Below, piece after piece: positions 47,878 through 59,855 of a stretch of DNA of 64,000 nucleotides. The stretch is from positions 371,981,809 to 372,045,808 of the forward strand of contig NC_081415.1 of NCBI RefSeq assembly GCF_030272615.1, read 5' to 3'. The notes under the pieces were generated by a model, which was not told the DNA's origin, made no database searches, and saw nothing but the letters and a program-made list of their open reading frames with translations. Positions within the stretch are counted from its first letter, which is position 1; every line of letters begins with the position of its first letter. This stretch comes from Cryptomeria japonica (taxonomy: Eukaryota > Streptophyta > Pinopsida > Cupressales > Cupressaceae). A program made the translations under genes and the position numbers.

Positions 47878-49078
47878 TGATCATGTATTAATTATTCATA
47901 TAAATTATTTAAATAATTCTTTAATTCTTTAATTAAGCTAATTAATCTTATTCTTCTAATTTCATATTTCCTCACCATCTTACTAATTATTTCTATTTCA
48001 ATTCTATCATCGTTTAATCATTTAAACCATTTTCTAATGTTAATTAAATATTTATTATTTAATTAATTATGATTTTTAATCCTTAATTTAAATAATCTTT
48101 ATTATTTAAATAAATTCCATTTTCAATTTCTATCTCTATTCATCTAATCATTCAACCCATTTCTAAGTTTTAATTAAATATTTATTATTTAATTAATTGT
48201 GATTTTAATCCTTTAATTTAAATAATCTTTATTATTTAGTTAAATTCAGTTTCTTAATAATTAAATAGTTTCTTTAAATTATTTAATTAACTAATCTTAT
48301 TTCATCCAAATTCATTCAAATTCAAATTCTTCTAATTTCTTACAATTTCAAATACATGTGCATGATTTCAAAAATCAAATTGAAAACCAAAGTCAAGTTC
48401 TAAATATATTCAAATAACAAATTGAATTTAAAATAAATTCAATATTTGAATTAAATCTCATGCAAAGCTTAAATTCAAAATCAAAGTCAAAGTTCAAGCA
48501 CATGCTAAATTAATCAAATCCAATCAATTAATTAATTGATTCAATTATCTTTTCAATTCCTATTTCTATCTTTTAGTTAGCTTTTTCTAAATAAAGCTCT
48601 CAATAAGCTTTCAATCAGTTAACTATCTCATCCTCTTTATTTCCTCCAATCCCCCTTTTTCATCTTTCAATCAACTTTTTCTCAATCAGTTGACTCATTT
48701 AATCTATTCAATCTATTATGTTCCACCTCCAAATCAACAGTTCAACTATCAATCAACATGTGAGATCACTTGAGTTCCACCACTTAAACAATTCTCATCC
48801 AATTATCTATAAATTGAGCATCCAATTTTCATTTTCAACGATCATGAACTTTGAATCTTTGTGTCATTTGCAGGTTACCAATGCGATATCTGAGAGCCAC
48901 TATACCACAAAGAAGAGAAGAGCAATGGAAGCCATGATGCATAATAGGGAGTTCTACATTGTTTAGAATAGTTCTATATGCATCTATATTTCATTGGTTT
49001 TGTTTAAATTCTATTAGGATAGGGATTCGTGATTTCCATTATTTGTGATTGATTATATTATGAATTTTACATATGATA
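47878..49078 (+). repeat. Element E, 5' LTR
   Basis: Starts TGATCATG, is very AT-rich (TTTAAATAAT-type phrases repeated), and ends about four bases before the primer site. The exact right border is uncertain by about 10 bp because the terminal CA is not clear. The partner LTR is not in the window. Confidence 0.6.
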
Positions 49079-49081
49079 TTT

Positions 49082-49100
49082 TGGTGAACCCAACATGAAC
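49082..49100 (+). other. Element E primer binding site (tRNA-Trp type)
   Basis: TGGTGAACCCAACATGAAC differs from the element B site at two positions. Confidence 0.7.
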
Positions 49101-49189
49101 TAACAACAATTTAACCTTCTCTGTTTTCTATGTGATTTTGTAGATTGTACAATTTTTTTAATTTTTTTTTGTAGGTTTGTACGGATTGC

Positions 49190-50230
49190 ACAACAGATTC
49201 AGAATCACACAATCGCATAGATAGGATCATGCAATCAAGCACATAGGGTCATGCATTCATGCATAACCCATCACGCAATCATCTAGATCTTGTCATGCAA
49301 ATGATCAAATCCTGTTACGCATTCGTTGGCTGGTTTATGCATTTTGTATTTCTTATTTTCCTCATTAGATGCACTCTGTTCTGTCTTGATTCTATAGTAA
49401 ATTTGTTAAATCTGAATATGGTTTACACTTATTACTTTCTTTAATTATGACATCTTATGGCACATAAGGTACAATTTAGGATTTCAAGTGTAAGGAGGAT
49501 GGAGGAACAAAGAAGACAAGCTAGACATTATTAGCGAATCCTAAAGGTAGAAAAGAAAATACGAGATCTAGAGGACCAACCAGCCATTGACAGATACAAC
49601 AATCTAGTTCTCTCATGTAGAGTAAAATACAATTTTCTTAACATAGAGTGGATGATGAGAGATCTTTCTAGGGAATCACAATCTGTTTTGCAGGTTCCAG
49701 ATCAGAGTTACCTTTTTTTTTTTTGTTTGTTTGTTTGGTCTGTCTATGTATCACGCATTCGCCTAGATAGGATCACACATTCATTTTGTCAGTATCACGC
49801 AATCATTCTATCATAATTATGTAATCGCTCTGTCATTGTTACACAATTGGTCATACAGAATCATGCAATCACTCAGGTATCATTACACATTCATTTTTTT
49901 TATTGTTAAGCTTCTGTTTTCTATGGATTTTCTTGGGTTACTAATTATCTATTTGCGGCATGTGATGAATTTATAGAGAGGATCAGATTATTACTGAATC
50001 ATAAACAATCATGCTATCACACTTCAGTTTTGGGCTTAAAATAAACCCGGTTAAAATGGACATGCATGATCACACTTCATTTTTGGGCTTAAAATAAACC
50101 TAGTTAAAATGGACATGCATGTTATCACACTTCAGTATTGGGCTTAAAATAAACCTAGTTAAAATTGACATGCATGTTATCACACTTCAGTTTGGTGTTT
50201 TAAAATTGACATGCACATGCGTATCTCACA
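49190..50230 (+). repeat. Element E leader: ATCA(C/T)GCAATC words and a 55-bp tandem repeat
   Basis: From 49190 to 49900 the phrase 'ATCACGCAATC' or close variants recurs at irregular spacing. At 50010-50230 a 53-55 bp unit ('TATCACACTTCAGTTTTGGG' onward) recurs almost four times; TCACAC starts at 50017, 50070, 50125 and 50180. Confidence 0.8.
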
Positions 50231-51228
50231 CCTAAATTTGGGTTTTAAAATGAACACGAATAAGGCTTATCAATAGAATAACTCACACTTCATTTTATTT
50301 AAGGGAAAGAAATTTTTATCGTGTTTGGGGTGGACCTACTGTTGCATCAATTACCTTTCCACCCGCCTTCGGGGTCTTGGGAGAAAGGGAGAAGGTGATA
50401 ACAACACCTAAATTTTTCATTTTAGTAGTGAGGGGTATCTTTGACTGGGGATTTCATCACCCCACAGAGGTACTTTGAATTGGGATGCGTTGGGGATATC
50501 ATCTCTCCTAGCGTACTCTTGAGCGGGTTTTTCAAGCTGCTATATAAATATACTAGTCAGATGGCTAGAGTGTTGAGTGAATTTGACATATGTGGGGGCC
50601 TTCCCTACACCAATAAACTCAACTAAAGTCTTAAGTGGCTTTCTCTGAGAATCCATCATTGGATTGGGACCCCTCAAAATTTTACAATAAGAACCAACTT
50701 AGTAGCCCAAATCCCACATTCAGTGATTTCGAGAGTGCGGGTCACACCCCATAGATACCTTTCATGTACCTTGCTTTATGATACATAAATCCCTCGGTGA
50801 TAAGATCTTCAGATCTTCGGGGTAAGAGAGACTAGCATGTCTAAGAAGTGTGTGTCGTGGAGTGGAGCTAGTGCTGCCAGACTCTCTATCTGTTCGTTTT
50901 GTTTTGGTATTTTATTGTAAGGGCCTCATTTGAATAGTTTCCAATATCCATCCTAAGATTATCTTCTATGCTTTTATATGTATCGTTGTACCAGACCAGT
51001 ATTGAGTCAGTATTTGGGCTATTTTAGGCCCTATCTTGCGTATCTCTGAATTCTCAGAGTTGGTCAAAACACAGTTCAGTCGGCTATACCTATCTTCAAA
51101 CAACTGTTCTCAAATTTGGGAAAAAAAAACTTGTCCTACAAACAAAATTACTGGAAACCAAGTTCATCTTGAAACATTAGACGATCCTACAAACTCAAAA
51201 TTTTACATACTTGTGACCATAGGCAATC

Positions 51229-51430
51229 GTTGCATAATCCTCATTTACGTCCTTATTATTATCCTTAGAAGTTGCATAATCCTCATTTACGTCCTTATTA
51301 TCATCCTTAGAAGTTGCATAATCCTCATTTATGTTCTTATTATCATCCTTAGAAGTTGCATCGTCCTCATTATCATCCTTATTATGGTCCTCATTTACAT
51401 CCTTATTATTGTCCTCATATACGCCCTTAG
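51229..51430 (+). repeat. Element E leader: 42-bp tandem repeat
   Basis: 'GTTGCATAATCCTCATTTA' starts units at 51229, 51271, 51313 and 51355, exactly 42 bp apart, then decays into shorter 'TCCTTATTATC' repeats. Since 42 is a multiple of three, an open frame of hydrophobic repeats appears. It is most likely an artefact. Confidence 0.9.
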
Positions 51431-51968
51431 ATTTGGTCCTTATTAAACCTCATATACATCTATCTTAGTCCACCATCATTTGCATAATCATCCTAGAAAG
51501 TCATATCATGCATCTTAGTGGGTCTCCCAGGTGATGGTTTGCTCCCCTTCGAGCAACCTAATCTAGTGCCAAATGACAGTCAATGAGAAATCATTGACGG
51601 TTTAGGTAACTTGTCCTAGAAATTAAAGAGAAATGCACCTCATTATATAGGAGTCGAGTATGAGATAAATAGAGAGTATAAAATTGCTCATAGAATTTAT
51701 AGAGAAATTATTGCAAAACTTCTAAGAGAAGAGCTTGAAAAACTTGTGTTGCAAAAATCTCAAAATACTCAACAAGTTTCACGTCCAAATCCTCAATAGA
51801 GAGTTTGGTCTAGTGTTGCATATTCCATATTTAGGCCTAGAGTCTTACATTATCATCATCTTGCATTAGGTTCTAAACCATCCTCACATAGAAGTCTTAA
51901 TTGCCCATCACAAGGTCACAAAAGGCAAAAAGTAAGATGGACCCAAACAACAGTCAAATCCTCAGGCA

Positions 51969-53970
51969 ATGCCCACAATACACGAGCTACAACAAAATTT
52001 AACACACGAAGAGATTGAATTATCTCAACAGGACCCACATGTCCTTATAATCTTAGACACTCTTATACATAATGATAGGGACAAATATCTCTCATTGTTA
52101 TTACAAAATGGGGCCAAATTACCTGAAGATTTTGATATCACAACAATCTTACCACTAGGAAATACTTTAGGTCCAAATAGCAGTCAAATACCACATATGA
52201 CACAAATGCAAGCGATGACCTTAAGTTTTCCTCAGAATGCACCATCATCTATACAAACAAATGCCATTTCAAACACGACTTCTCAATCAAGTGCATCATC
52301 CTCAACAATAAACTTTAGCGCACCAACACAGGCTATCCTAGCCTCTCATACAATACCGATAATGTTAAGTATCTCAACACCTATTCAAACACAATTTCCT
52401 CATACAACAAGTGCAACTCAGCCTCCAGTTTCCTATTCCATAGGATCTACATACAATCATCAGAATACAAACCCAAGTTTCATTGATACAATGAGTACAA
52501 CCTAGTCAAACATGGGTTCACATGTCACTTATTTCATAGTACTTAGTGGAACCCATAACACATAGAATTATAATTATAGTACCTTTCAACAACCTCCTAG
52601 TTATACTACCACGAATCCTTTTGTGGCAAATATACATACGCAAAGTGTGCCCCTGACTCAAACAAATATTCTGTCCCAATAGGTATAGAAACTACAACAA
52701 TAGATGGCAAGTATGCAAACTAGTAATGATAAAAAGAGCTACATAATGCAAGACTTATGTCCTTATCCTTTTGATCACACATTATACATGCCGCCTTTCC
52801 CACCATATTTTGAACACCATAATTTGACAGATACCGAGGGAAAGGTGATCCTAGAGATCACATCAAAGAGATTTTTACGACATGTATAGAGGTTGCAACT
52901 GGAGACACTTATCTAATGAGACTATTTCCTAAAAGTCTAGGAGGCTCAGCCTTGGAGTGGTTTTCACATCTACCACCAACTATCACATCATGGGGTGAAT
53001 TAGCTAAACACTTCATTGCTAACTTCTCGCATAACATTGAAACCCCAGTCACTTTGATGGACTTATGTGCCACAAAACAATATGAGAATGAAACATTCAC
53101 ATCCTTCATACAAAGATGGAGAGCTCTATATAGAAGGTGCAAGACTATTATTCCTGAAATGGAGCAAGTTGACATGTTCAGAGAAAACTTAATCCCTAAA
53201 ATCAAGTACCCGATACAAATGCAATGTTTGATCACATTTAAACAAATCACTAAAAAATCCTTAAAGTGTGAGAAAGGACTAGTAGAGCAAGGTCTCATAA
53301 AATATGGTAATAACAACAACAATGATAAATCCAAATTTTGGTCAAAAAACAAAAATGTGACCAACGATGGTGTTGTAGATGCCCATACAGTGAACAAAAC
53401 TCAACCGATTTTATCTTTACAAGGCCCAAGTCAATCATTTAGTCCACATACAGAGAATAACATTGTATCGACTAGTGTAAATGCTGCACAAACTATGAAC
53501 ACAAAATTCCCAAGGGTAAATGCTCCAAAAAGGAATTACACACCTCTAGGGGAACCTATTGAATCAGCATTAAAAATGATATAGACAAACATGATCACTT
53601 TGCTAGAAGTAAGAGTATATGAACCAAGTCCTTTCAAACCTACATGGTGGAATGATAGTGATTTCTATGAATATCATAGTACTAAAGGTCACAAAACTGC
53701 AAGTTGCTATAAATTGAAAAACTTAATCCAAGAGATGATTGATCAAGGTGACATCAGAATTGACACCAACAAAACTTCAACAAACACAAATCATACCATA
53801 TTTAAGGATCAATTTGTCAAACATGATAAAGGGAAGGCATCTACATCGAGAACACAAGACAATATAGCTAACTACACAAAAGTCTCATATGACTATACTA
53901 TTCATGCCATTAGCTCAGGGGATGTAGTAAATGATGATTCAAAAGAAGCACTTGATAATGATGAGTAATA
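51969..53970 (+). pseudogene. Element E gag region
   Basis: N-terminal Gln/Ser/Thr-rich section (about 51.97-52.7 kb), then the gag core at about 52.85-53.3 kb: 'GGSALEWFSHLPP', 'LAKHFIANFSHNI', 'VTLMDLCATKQ', 'FIQRWRALYRRC'. The same residue pattern occurs in element B. A short C-terminal section with a 'YHSTKGHKTASCYKLK' knuckle-like motif follows near 53.67 kb. Broken fossil. Confidence 0.8.
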
Positions 53971-54539
53971 TCAAGAGACTTACATCTATGATAGCCAAAT
54001 TTGCATGCTGTCAGAAGCACCAAAATATGATGAAGACAAGAATCTTTATCTTATGGACTGGGGGCATGAAGAACCATTTCATTTGGGATGGTTTGAAGAT
54101 GAACTTATAGCACATATCATGGATGTCAGACTTGCACATAATGACTATAATAAGGGATATGAAATGAACCTTGATAGCACAACATATGTTGCAAACAGTT
54201 CCCTCACAAGAGATGATACAGTGGCTACAATCACAATAACTCCCAGAGATAGAGACTGTATAGTAGTTACTTGTAGATCTAAAGTAAATTTACAGGGAGT
54301 ACCATCAAACCCACCACCAATAGTAGGGACCCATAATGTTGTTGAGCAACTCAAGAAAACCCCGACCCATATATCACTCTTTGAACTATTGCATATATCA
54401 CCAACTCATAAAGCTATTCTGGACAAAGTACTTCAAGATTTAGTAGTTGACAGAGATATAAATGAAAATGCCTCCCAGTCCATGGTGGTGAATTTGGCTA
54501 GTGGTACTCGTATTGCATTCACAAAACAAGATATTCCCA

Positions 54540-55060
54540 GTGATAGACTTCTCCATAATTACTCGCTACATCTAGAAGCTTACATACATAAGAGAAGAAT
54601 CAAAAGAGTACTTATAGATAGAGGAGATGGTCTCAAATCTATACATTAAAGTTGGTTAAGGCATTGGGATATTCTGAGATTCACATTGATCCTTAAAAAA
54701 TAATAAATATCAAAGCATATGATGAGGAAGAGCATCCTTCAAAAGGTATAGTTACGATACCAGTGCAAATAGGACCTATAACAATAGAGGTTACTTTCCA
54801 TGTGTTGGACAGAGAACTAGGGTACAACATGTTATTGGGCCACACATGGATTCATACCATTCAACCTGTACCATCAACATTTCATCAATGTGTTAAATTC
54901 CCGTATAATGGCATTGAAATCACCATAAAGGGTGATCCAAATCCATTTCAACACTATAATCACTTAAAGGAAAGTATAGATAACCAGGTACCCATTAATC
55001 AAGCAACACCCCTCACTACACAAATGGAGTCATTAATGATCACAAAAATATAGAAGAATA
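54540..55060 (+). pseudogene. Element E protease-like domain
   Basis: 'YIHKRRIKRVLID' opens the domain, and 'FHVLDRELGYNMLLGHTWI' with 'HQCVKFPYNG' closes it. The last pattern matches the closing part of the protease-like regions of elements A and B. Fossil. Confidence 0.7.
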
Positions 55061-55314
55061 TGCCTACAACATCTTCTTTGCATATTAAGGATGTTGGTTG
55101 TGGGGAATACTCTATTTCAAATACCTCAAATGGAAAACAGTTATCTCTTTCTCCTAGTTCTTTTGGGAAGCCTCAAAACACAGTAATGAAACAAGACAAA
55201 GGAAAATAAATAGTAAGATTCTTAGATTTATGCTCCTTCATTAGGTGGGGAGATTTACCAGAAGAATCTCTAAATGAAGATGTCAATCATTGGATATATA
55301 GAGAAGAAGATGAC

Positions 55315-55480
55315 ATGAAAATACCTAGGTTACCTTTAGATCAGTATGGCAACGGATTCAAGATGCTACAAAAACATGGGTATGATGGTACCACAGGATT
55401 GGGATTACAAAAGCAAGGAAGATTAGAACCCATTGTACCAAATGAAAATCCAAAGAATCAAGGGTTAGGATATAAACATG
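55315..55480 (+). pseudogene. Element E G-patch domain
   Basis: 'GNGFKMLQKHGYDG' followed by 'TGLGLQKQGRLEPI' fits the G-patch consensus (hydrophobic-GW/Y..G.GLG). G-patch domains bind RNA or stimulate helicases, and a few retroelement lineages place one next to protease, as here. Confidence 0.7.
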
Positions 55481-56449
55481 TACCAAATATAACAGAAGCA
55501 AGACAACGTACAATAAATATACTGAACAGACCAAGGCTACTGTCAAAGTACATATCCCAAAGTCAGTTATCAACATGAGTATTTCCCTCTTCATCTCAGA
55601 CAAGTAAGAAAGTGCCAACATATCAAGTACGAAATCAGATGGTGAAGATATGAGATAACTTATACAAGAAGCTAGCACCAAGTCACCAAACAATATAGTA
55701 TTTGAAACATCTGCACAAGAAAATATGGTAACAGACATAGGCTTATCATCAGTAAATGAGCCTAATCCTTGGTTGTTGTCAATATTTTTGCCAGGAGAAA
55801 CAACTCAAGCTACACCCAATGAATCAGATGAAGAAAGACCACAATGACTTATATCAGGCTTAAGAAGGGTGATCACTATACAAAGGAGGCCCGTGAATCT
55901 ACAACAAAATCAGATGCAAGAACAAGAGGAGATAAGTGATACAACCTCAGAAGCTGAAACATACATAGAAAGTGAGACATATTCTTACAACTATGAATTC
56001 CTATCTGATCATGATTCCAGCCCACAAAAAATAGACATGACAGAGGACCACAAATCACCTATCAATGATAAAAGTATATCAAGCCACTCAAATAACCAGG
56101 TATGCATGTTATCAAAATCTATTACAACAGAAGGGAGTGATGAATTACCCCTTGTACACTCACATTTGATTGATTGGGGATGAGAAGGAAAACCAACTCT
56201 AGATTGGTTTGAGAACGATGAAGCTATTGCATAATTCCTTGATGTTAGAGAAGGGTTTCCACAAGGTGATCACAAGGTAGGATTTGTTGTAGACCTGGAC
56301 TGAACAACATACTTTGGAGAGGCAAGTTCCTTTGTGATAGAAGATATGGATCAAAGTGAACGTAATGGCAAGACCGAGTTAGACAATCTCCCTATTGAAA
56401 AAGAGAATTCAACATTACTCATGGAAGAAACTAAAGAAGTCAATATGAT

Positions 56450-57860
56450 AGAAGGAGAAGTTGTACATAATATCCACTTAGCAAAATCATTAAACCAAGA
56501 AGAAAAGGAAAAATTCATACAGTTTTTCAAACAACGTCCTATCAATTTTGCTTGGTCCTATGCGGATATGCCAAGCCTAGATCCAGAATTGGTGTTACAT
56601 CATTTACCATTGCTACCAGGAATTAAACCATACAAATAAAAGCTAAGAAAGATGCATCCACAGATTGCATTACTGGTAAAAATAGAACTCCAAAAGCTTT
56701 TGGATGTGGGCTTCATTTGACCTATTGACTATGCAAAATGGATATACAATCTAGTACCTTTGACTAAGCCCACTGGGGGCATAAGAATCTATACCGACTT
56801 TCAAGATCTAAACAAAGCATCTCCTAAGGATGATTTCCCATTACCCAACATAGACATGATAGTTGACTTAACTGTTGGGAATGAAATGCTTTCATTAATG
56901 GATGGTTTTTCAGGGTATAACCAGATCAGGATTGCACCAGAAGATCAACACAAGATGACATTTACCTATCCATAGGGAACATACTGCTGGAATGTCATGT
57001 CATTTGGTCTTAAGAATGCAGGAGAAACATATCAAAGGGCTATGACGACACTATCTCATGACATGATCCACAATATCATGGAAGACTATGTGGATGATCT
57101 ACTAGCTAAATCACAGACAAGAGAAGGTCACCTTGAAGTCCTTGCAAAAATATTTGATCGATTAGAGCAGTACAATGTCAAGTTAAACCCAAAAAAGTGT
57201 GTGTTTGGTGTAGCAACAGGCAAAATTTTAGGATTTATTGTGTCTAATAGAGGAATTGAAGTAGATCCCGCAAAGGTCAAAGCAATCATGGATATGCAAC
57301 CTCCATAAACACTTAAGCAGTTAAGAGGGTTACAAAGAAGAATACAGTCTATAAGAAGGTTCATAGCATAGCTAGCAAATAAATGTCATCCATTTCAGTA
57401 TTTACTCAGAAAAGGAGTCACCTTCAAATGGAAAGAACAGTGCCAAGAAGCTTTTCAAGATTTAAAAGATTATCTTCTGAATACTCCAGTATTAGTTCCA
57501 CCTACTCAAGGAAATCCCCTATTACTATATATATCAGCAACAAACTCATCTTTAGGAGCCTTGTTGGCACAACATGATGATCAAGGAAAGGAGAGAGAAA
57601 TCTACTATATAAGTAGAACCCTAATTAGATATGAGCTTAATTACACTCCTATAGAACGAGCATGTCTAGCAGTGATCTTCACATCTCAAAAACTTAACCA
57701 TTATATGTCGAGTCACAAAGTCCAACTCATCACACGTTTTAATCCACTCAAATATTTGTTAAGCAGAGCAACATTGGCTGGAAGATTGGCTAAGTGGGTC
57801 ATGATTTTAATTGAGTTTGATATAGAGTATGTGGACAAAAAGGCAATCAAAGGGAAGATT
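56450..57860 (+). pseudogene. Element E reverse transcriptase and first RNase H
   Basis: A pre-RT connector ('FAWSYADMPSLDPELVLHHL') precedes the polymerase. Motifs 'PLTKPTGGIRIYTDFQDLN', 'LMDGFSGYNQI', 'MSFGLKNAGETYQRAM' and the YVDD catalytic box (near 57090) identify gypsy reverse transcriptase. RNase H follows at about 57.5-57.86 kb ('YYISRTLIRYELNYTPIER'). Broken fossil. Confidence 0.88.
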
Positions 57861-57939
57861 ATAGCAAATTAGTTAGTAGAGGCACCCTTGCAAGATAGTC
57901 ACCTGCTACTAATAGATTTTCCTGATGAATCTGTGCTTA

Positions 57940-58340
57940 CATTGACAGAATCCACCATGTGGAAATTATACTTTGATGGGTCCTATAAAAATCATGGAGC
58001 TGGAGCTGGGATTCTTTTCATCACCCCTCAAGGTGATTCTATCCCTAAGTCATTCAGAGTAAATTTTCCTTGTACAAACAATATTGTTGAATATGAAGCT
58101 CTCATCATAGGACTTCATACCGTTGTACAGTGGAGGATAAAAGAATTGCAAGTCTACGGTGACTCACAACTGATTCTAAATCAAGTCAATGGTGACTAGA
58201 ACAAAAAATATGATAAATTGGTGCCTTATAAACAAATGGTAGAAGATTATAAAGAACATTTCAGTAACATCACTTTTGAATAGATTCCAAGGATACAGAA
58301 CAAGGCAGTCGATGCCATGGCTACAATAGGGTCTCTACTA
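57940..58340 (+). pseudogene. Element E second RNase H (RVT_3/archaeal type)
   Basis: 'LYFDGSYKNHGAGAGI', 'NNIVEYEALIIGL' and 'VYGDSQLILNQV' carry the D-E-D pattern of the archaeal-type RNase H. Its position between the first RNase H and integrase is diagnostic of Tat-group gypsy elements. Fossil. Confidence 0.85.
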
Positions 58341-58639
58341 AATATGCCTAATAATGAAACCTAGTTTGAGTTTATTGTATAACAATTGATGATACCGGCA
58401 TATGAGATTCCCTCATCAGAATATGTATGTGTAATTGTAGATCTTGAATCCCCATGGTATAAGGAGATATACACATACTTATATACTTAGTATATGTCTC
58501 CTGATTTGTCTAGAAATCAAAAGAAAACTCTTATTCGTCAAGTGTCCAAACACACTATTATTGCTAACACATTGTATAGAAAGGGCTTTGATGGAACCCT
58601 TCTCCAATGTATTGATGAAGAAGAAGCATAACTTTCCCT

Positions 58640-59620
58640 AAAGGAGGTGCATAATGGAATTTGTGGGGTGCTTCAAAGTGGCCCGCCACTATCAAAGAAA
58701 TTGTTAAGAACTAAATATTATTGGCCAACTATGGAAAAGGATGCCAATAAATATGTATAAAAATGTAAACAATGTCAAATGCATGGAGACCTCATTCATT
58801 CACCGGAATAGGATCTTCAACCTATTACATCCCCATGGCCATTTTCACAATGGGGGTTGGATCTAGTTGGTAAAGTTAATCCTACTTCTTCCAATGGGCA
58901 GAAATTCATCTTAACGGCTACTGATTATTTTACTAAATGGGTAGAGGTAATCCCTCTTAGATACAACAAGGGTAAGAAAATAAAAAAAATCATGCTTAAT
59001 TACATAATCTGTCGGTATGGGATTCCAATGTGCATAGTGACTGACAATGGACGTCCATTCAAAAATCAAGAAATGAGAGAATTGTGTGAAAAATTTCAAA
59101 TACAACAGAGATTTGCAACGCCCTATTATTCGCAAAGCAATAGACAAGCAGAGGAAACAAACAAGACAATATTAAAGATCCTCAAGAAAGTTGTCACTGA
59201 TGCAAGATGGGTCTAAAATCTCCAGTTAAATCCCACTCTTTAGGCTTATAGAATAGGAGTACGCACCCCTATAGGAGTAACAACATATTCATTGGTATAT
59301 GGTACAAAAGCAATACTACCTATTGAAATAGAAATACCATCTTTAAGAGTCTCCTTAAAAAATATCATATCAGAGGAAGACTATTGGGTTGCAAGATTAC
59401 AAGAGCTTGAAATGCTCGATGAAAAGACACAAACTACATTAAATCATTTGCAAGGTTACCGAAACAAATTGAGGAGTTACAATAAAGGAGTACGCCCAAG
59501 GAATTTTGAAGTGGGTGATCTAGTTCTCAAGGAGAACAAAAGGAACCTAGCAGAACGTGAAAAGCCAGGAAAGGTTGAACCTAACTGGCTAGGTCCTTTT
59601 ATCATAACAAGGTGATTCTC
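58640..59620 (+). pseudogene. Element E integrase
   Basis: H2C2 zinc region ('CKQCQMHGD' near 58.77 kb), then the catalytic core: 'LDLVGKVNP', 'TATDYFTKWVEVIPL', 'VTDNGRPFKN' and 'PYYSQSNRQAEETNK'. The C-terminal 'EVGDLVLKEN' and 'NWLGPFIITR' complete the usual gypsy layout. Fossil with a few breaks. Confidence 0.88.
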
Positions 59621-59855
59621 TACAAAAATGGAAGGATTGGTTATGACAACCAAACACAAACAACAAAAAACCAATTTGTTAGTATTAGAAATCACATGGA
59701 AAACACTATCCTAAGCAGGCATATCAAGAAAGACACTACAAAACAAATAAAAAGCTTAATGAATCTACAAAATGTAACTAAACATATCCATATGCTCTCT
59801 ACCATGCTGGTAGCTTCTCCTTCCTTGTTCCTCTCCTCTCCAAGTTCCAAATAAG

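Larger units (their letters stand above)
47878..59855 (+). mobile_element. Element E: Ty3/gypsy Tat-like retrotransposon with dual RNase H and G-patch
   Basis: LTR at about 47878-49078, tRNA-Trp-type primer site at 49082, a 2.5-2.9 kb repeat-rich leader, then gag, protease-like, G-patch, reverse transcriptase, RNase H, a second RNase H and integrase regions. A second, RVT_3-type RNase H after the usual one is a known hallmark of the Tat lineage. The right end is hidden because element F enters at 59856; no 3' LTR of E is visible. It is the only element here with polymerase plus the same primer-site type as A and B. Fossil, roughly fifteen breaks. Confidence 0.85.

Noticed and set aside
51036-51446. 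136-codon frame with repeats of a hydrophobic 14-residue unit
   Set aside because: It is produced by the 42-bp tandem repeat in the untranslated leader of element E. The composition is not that of a plausible protein.
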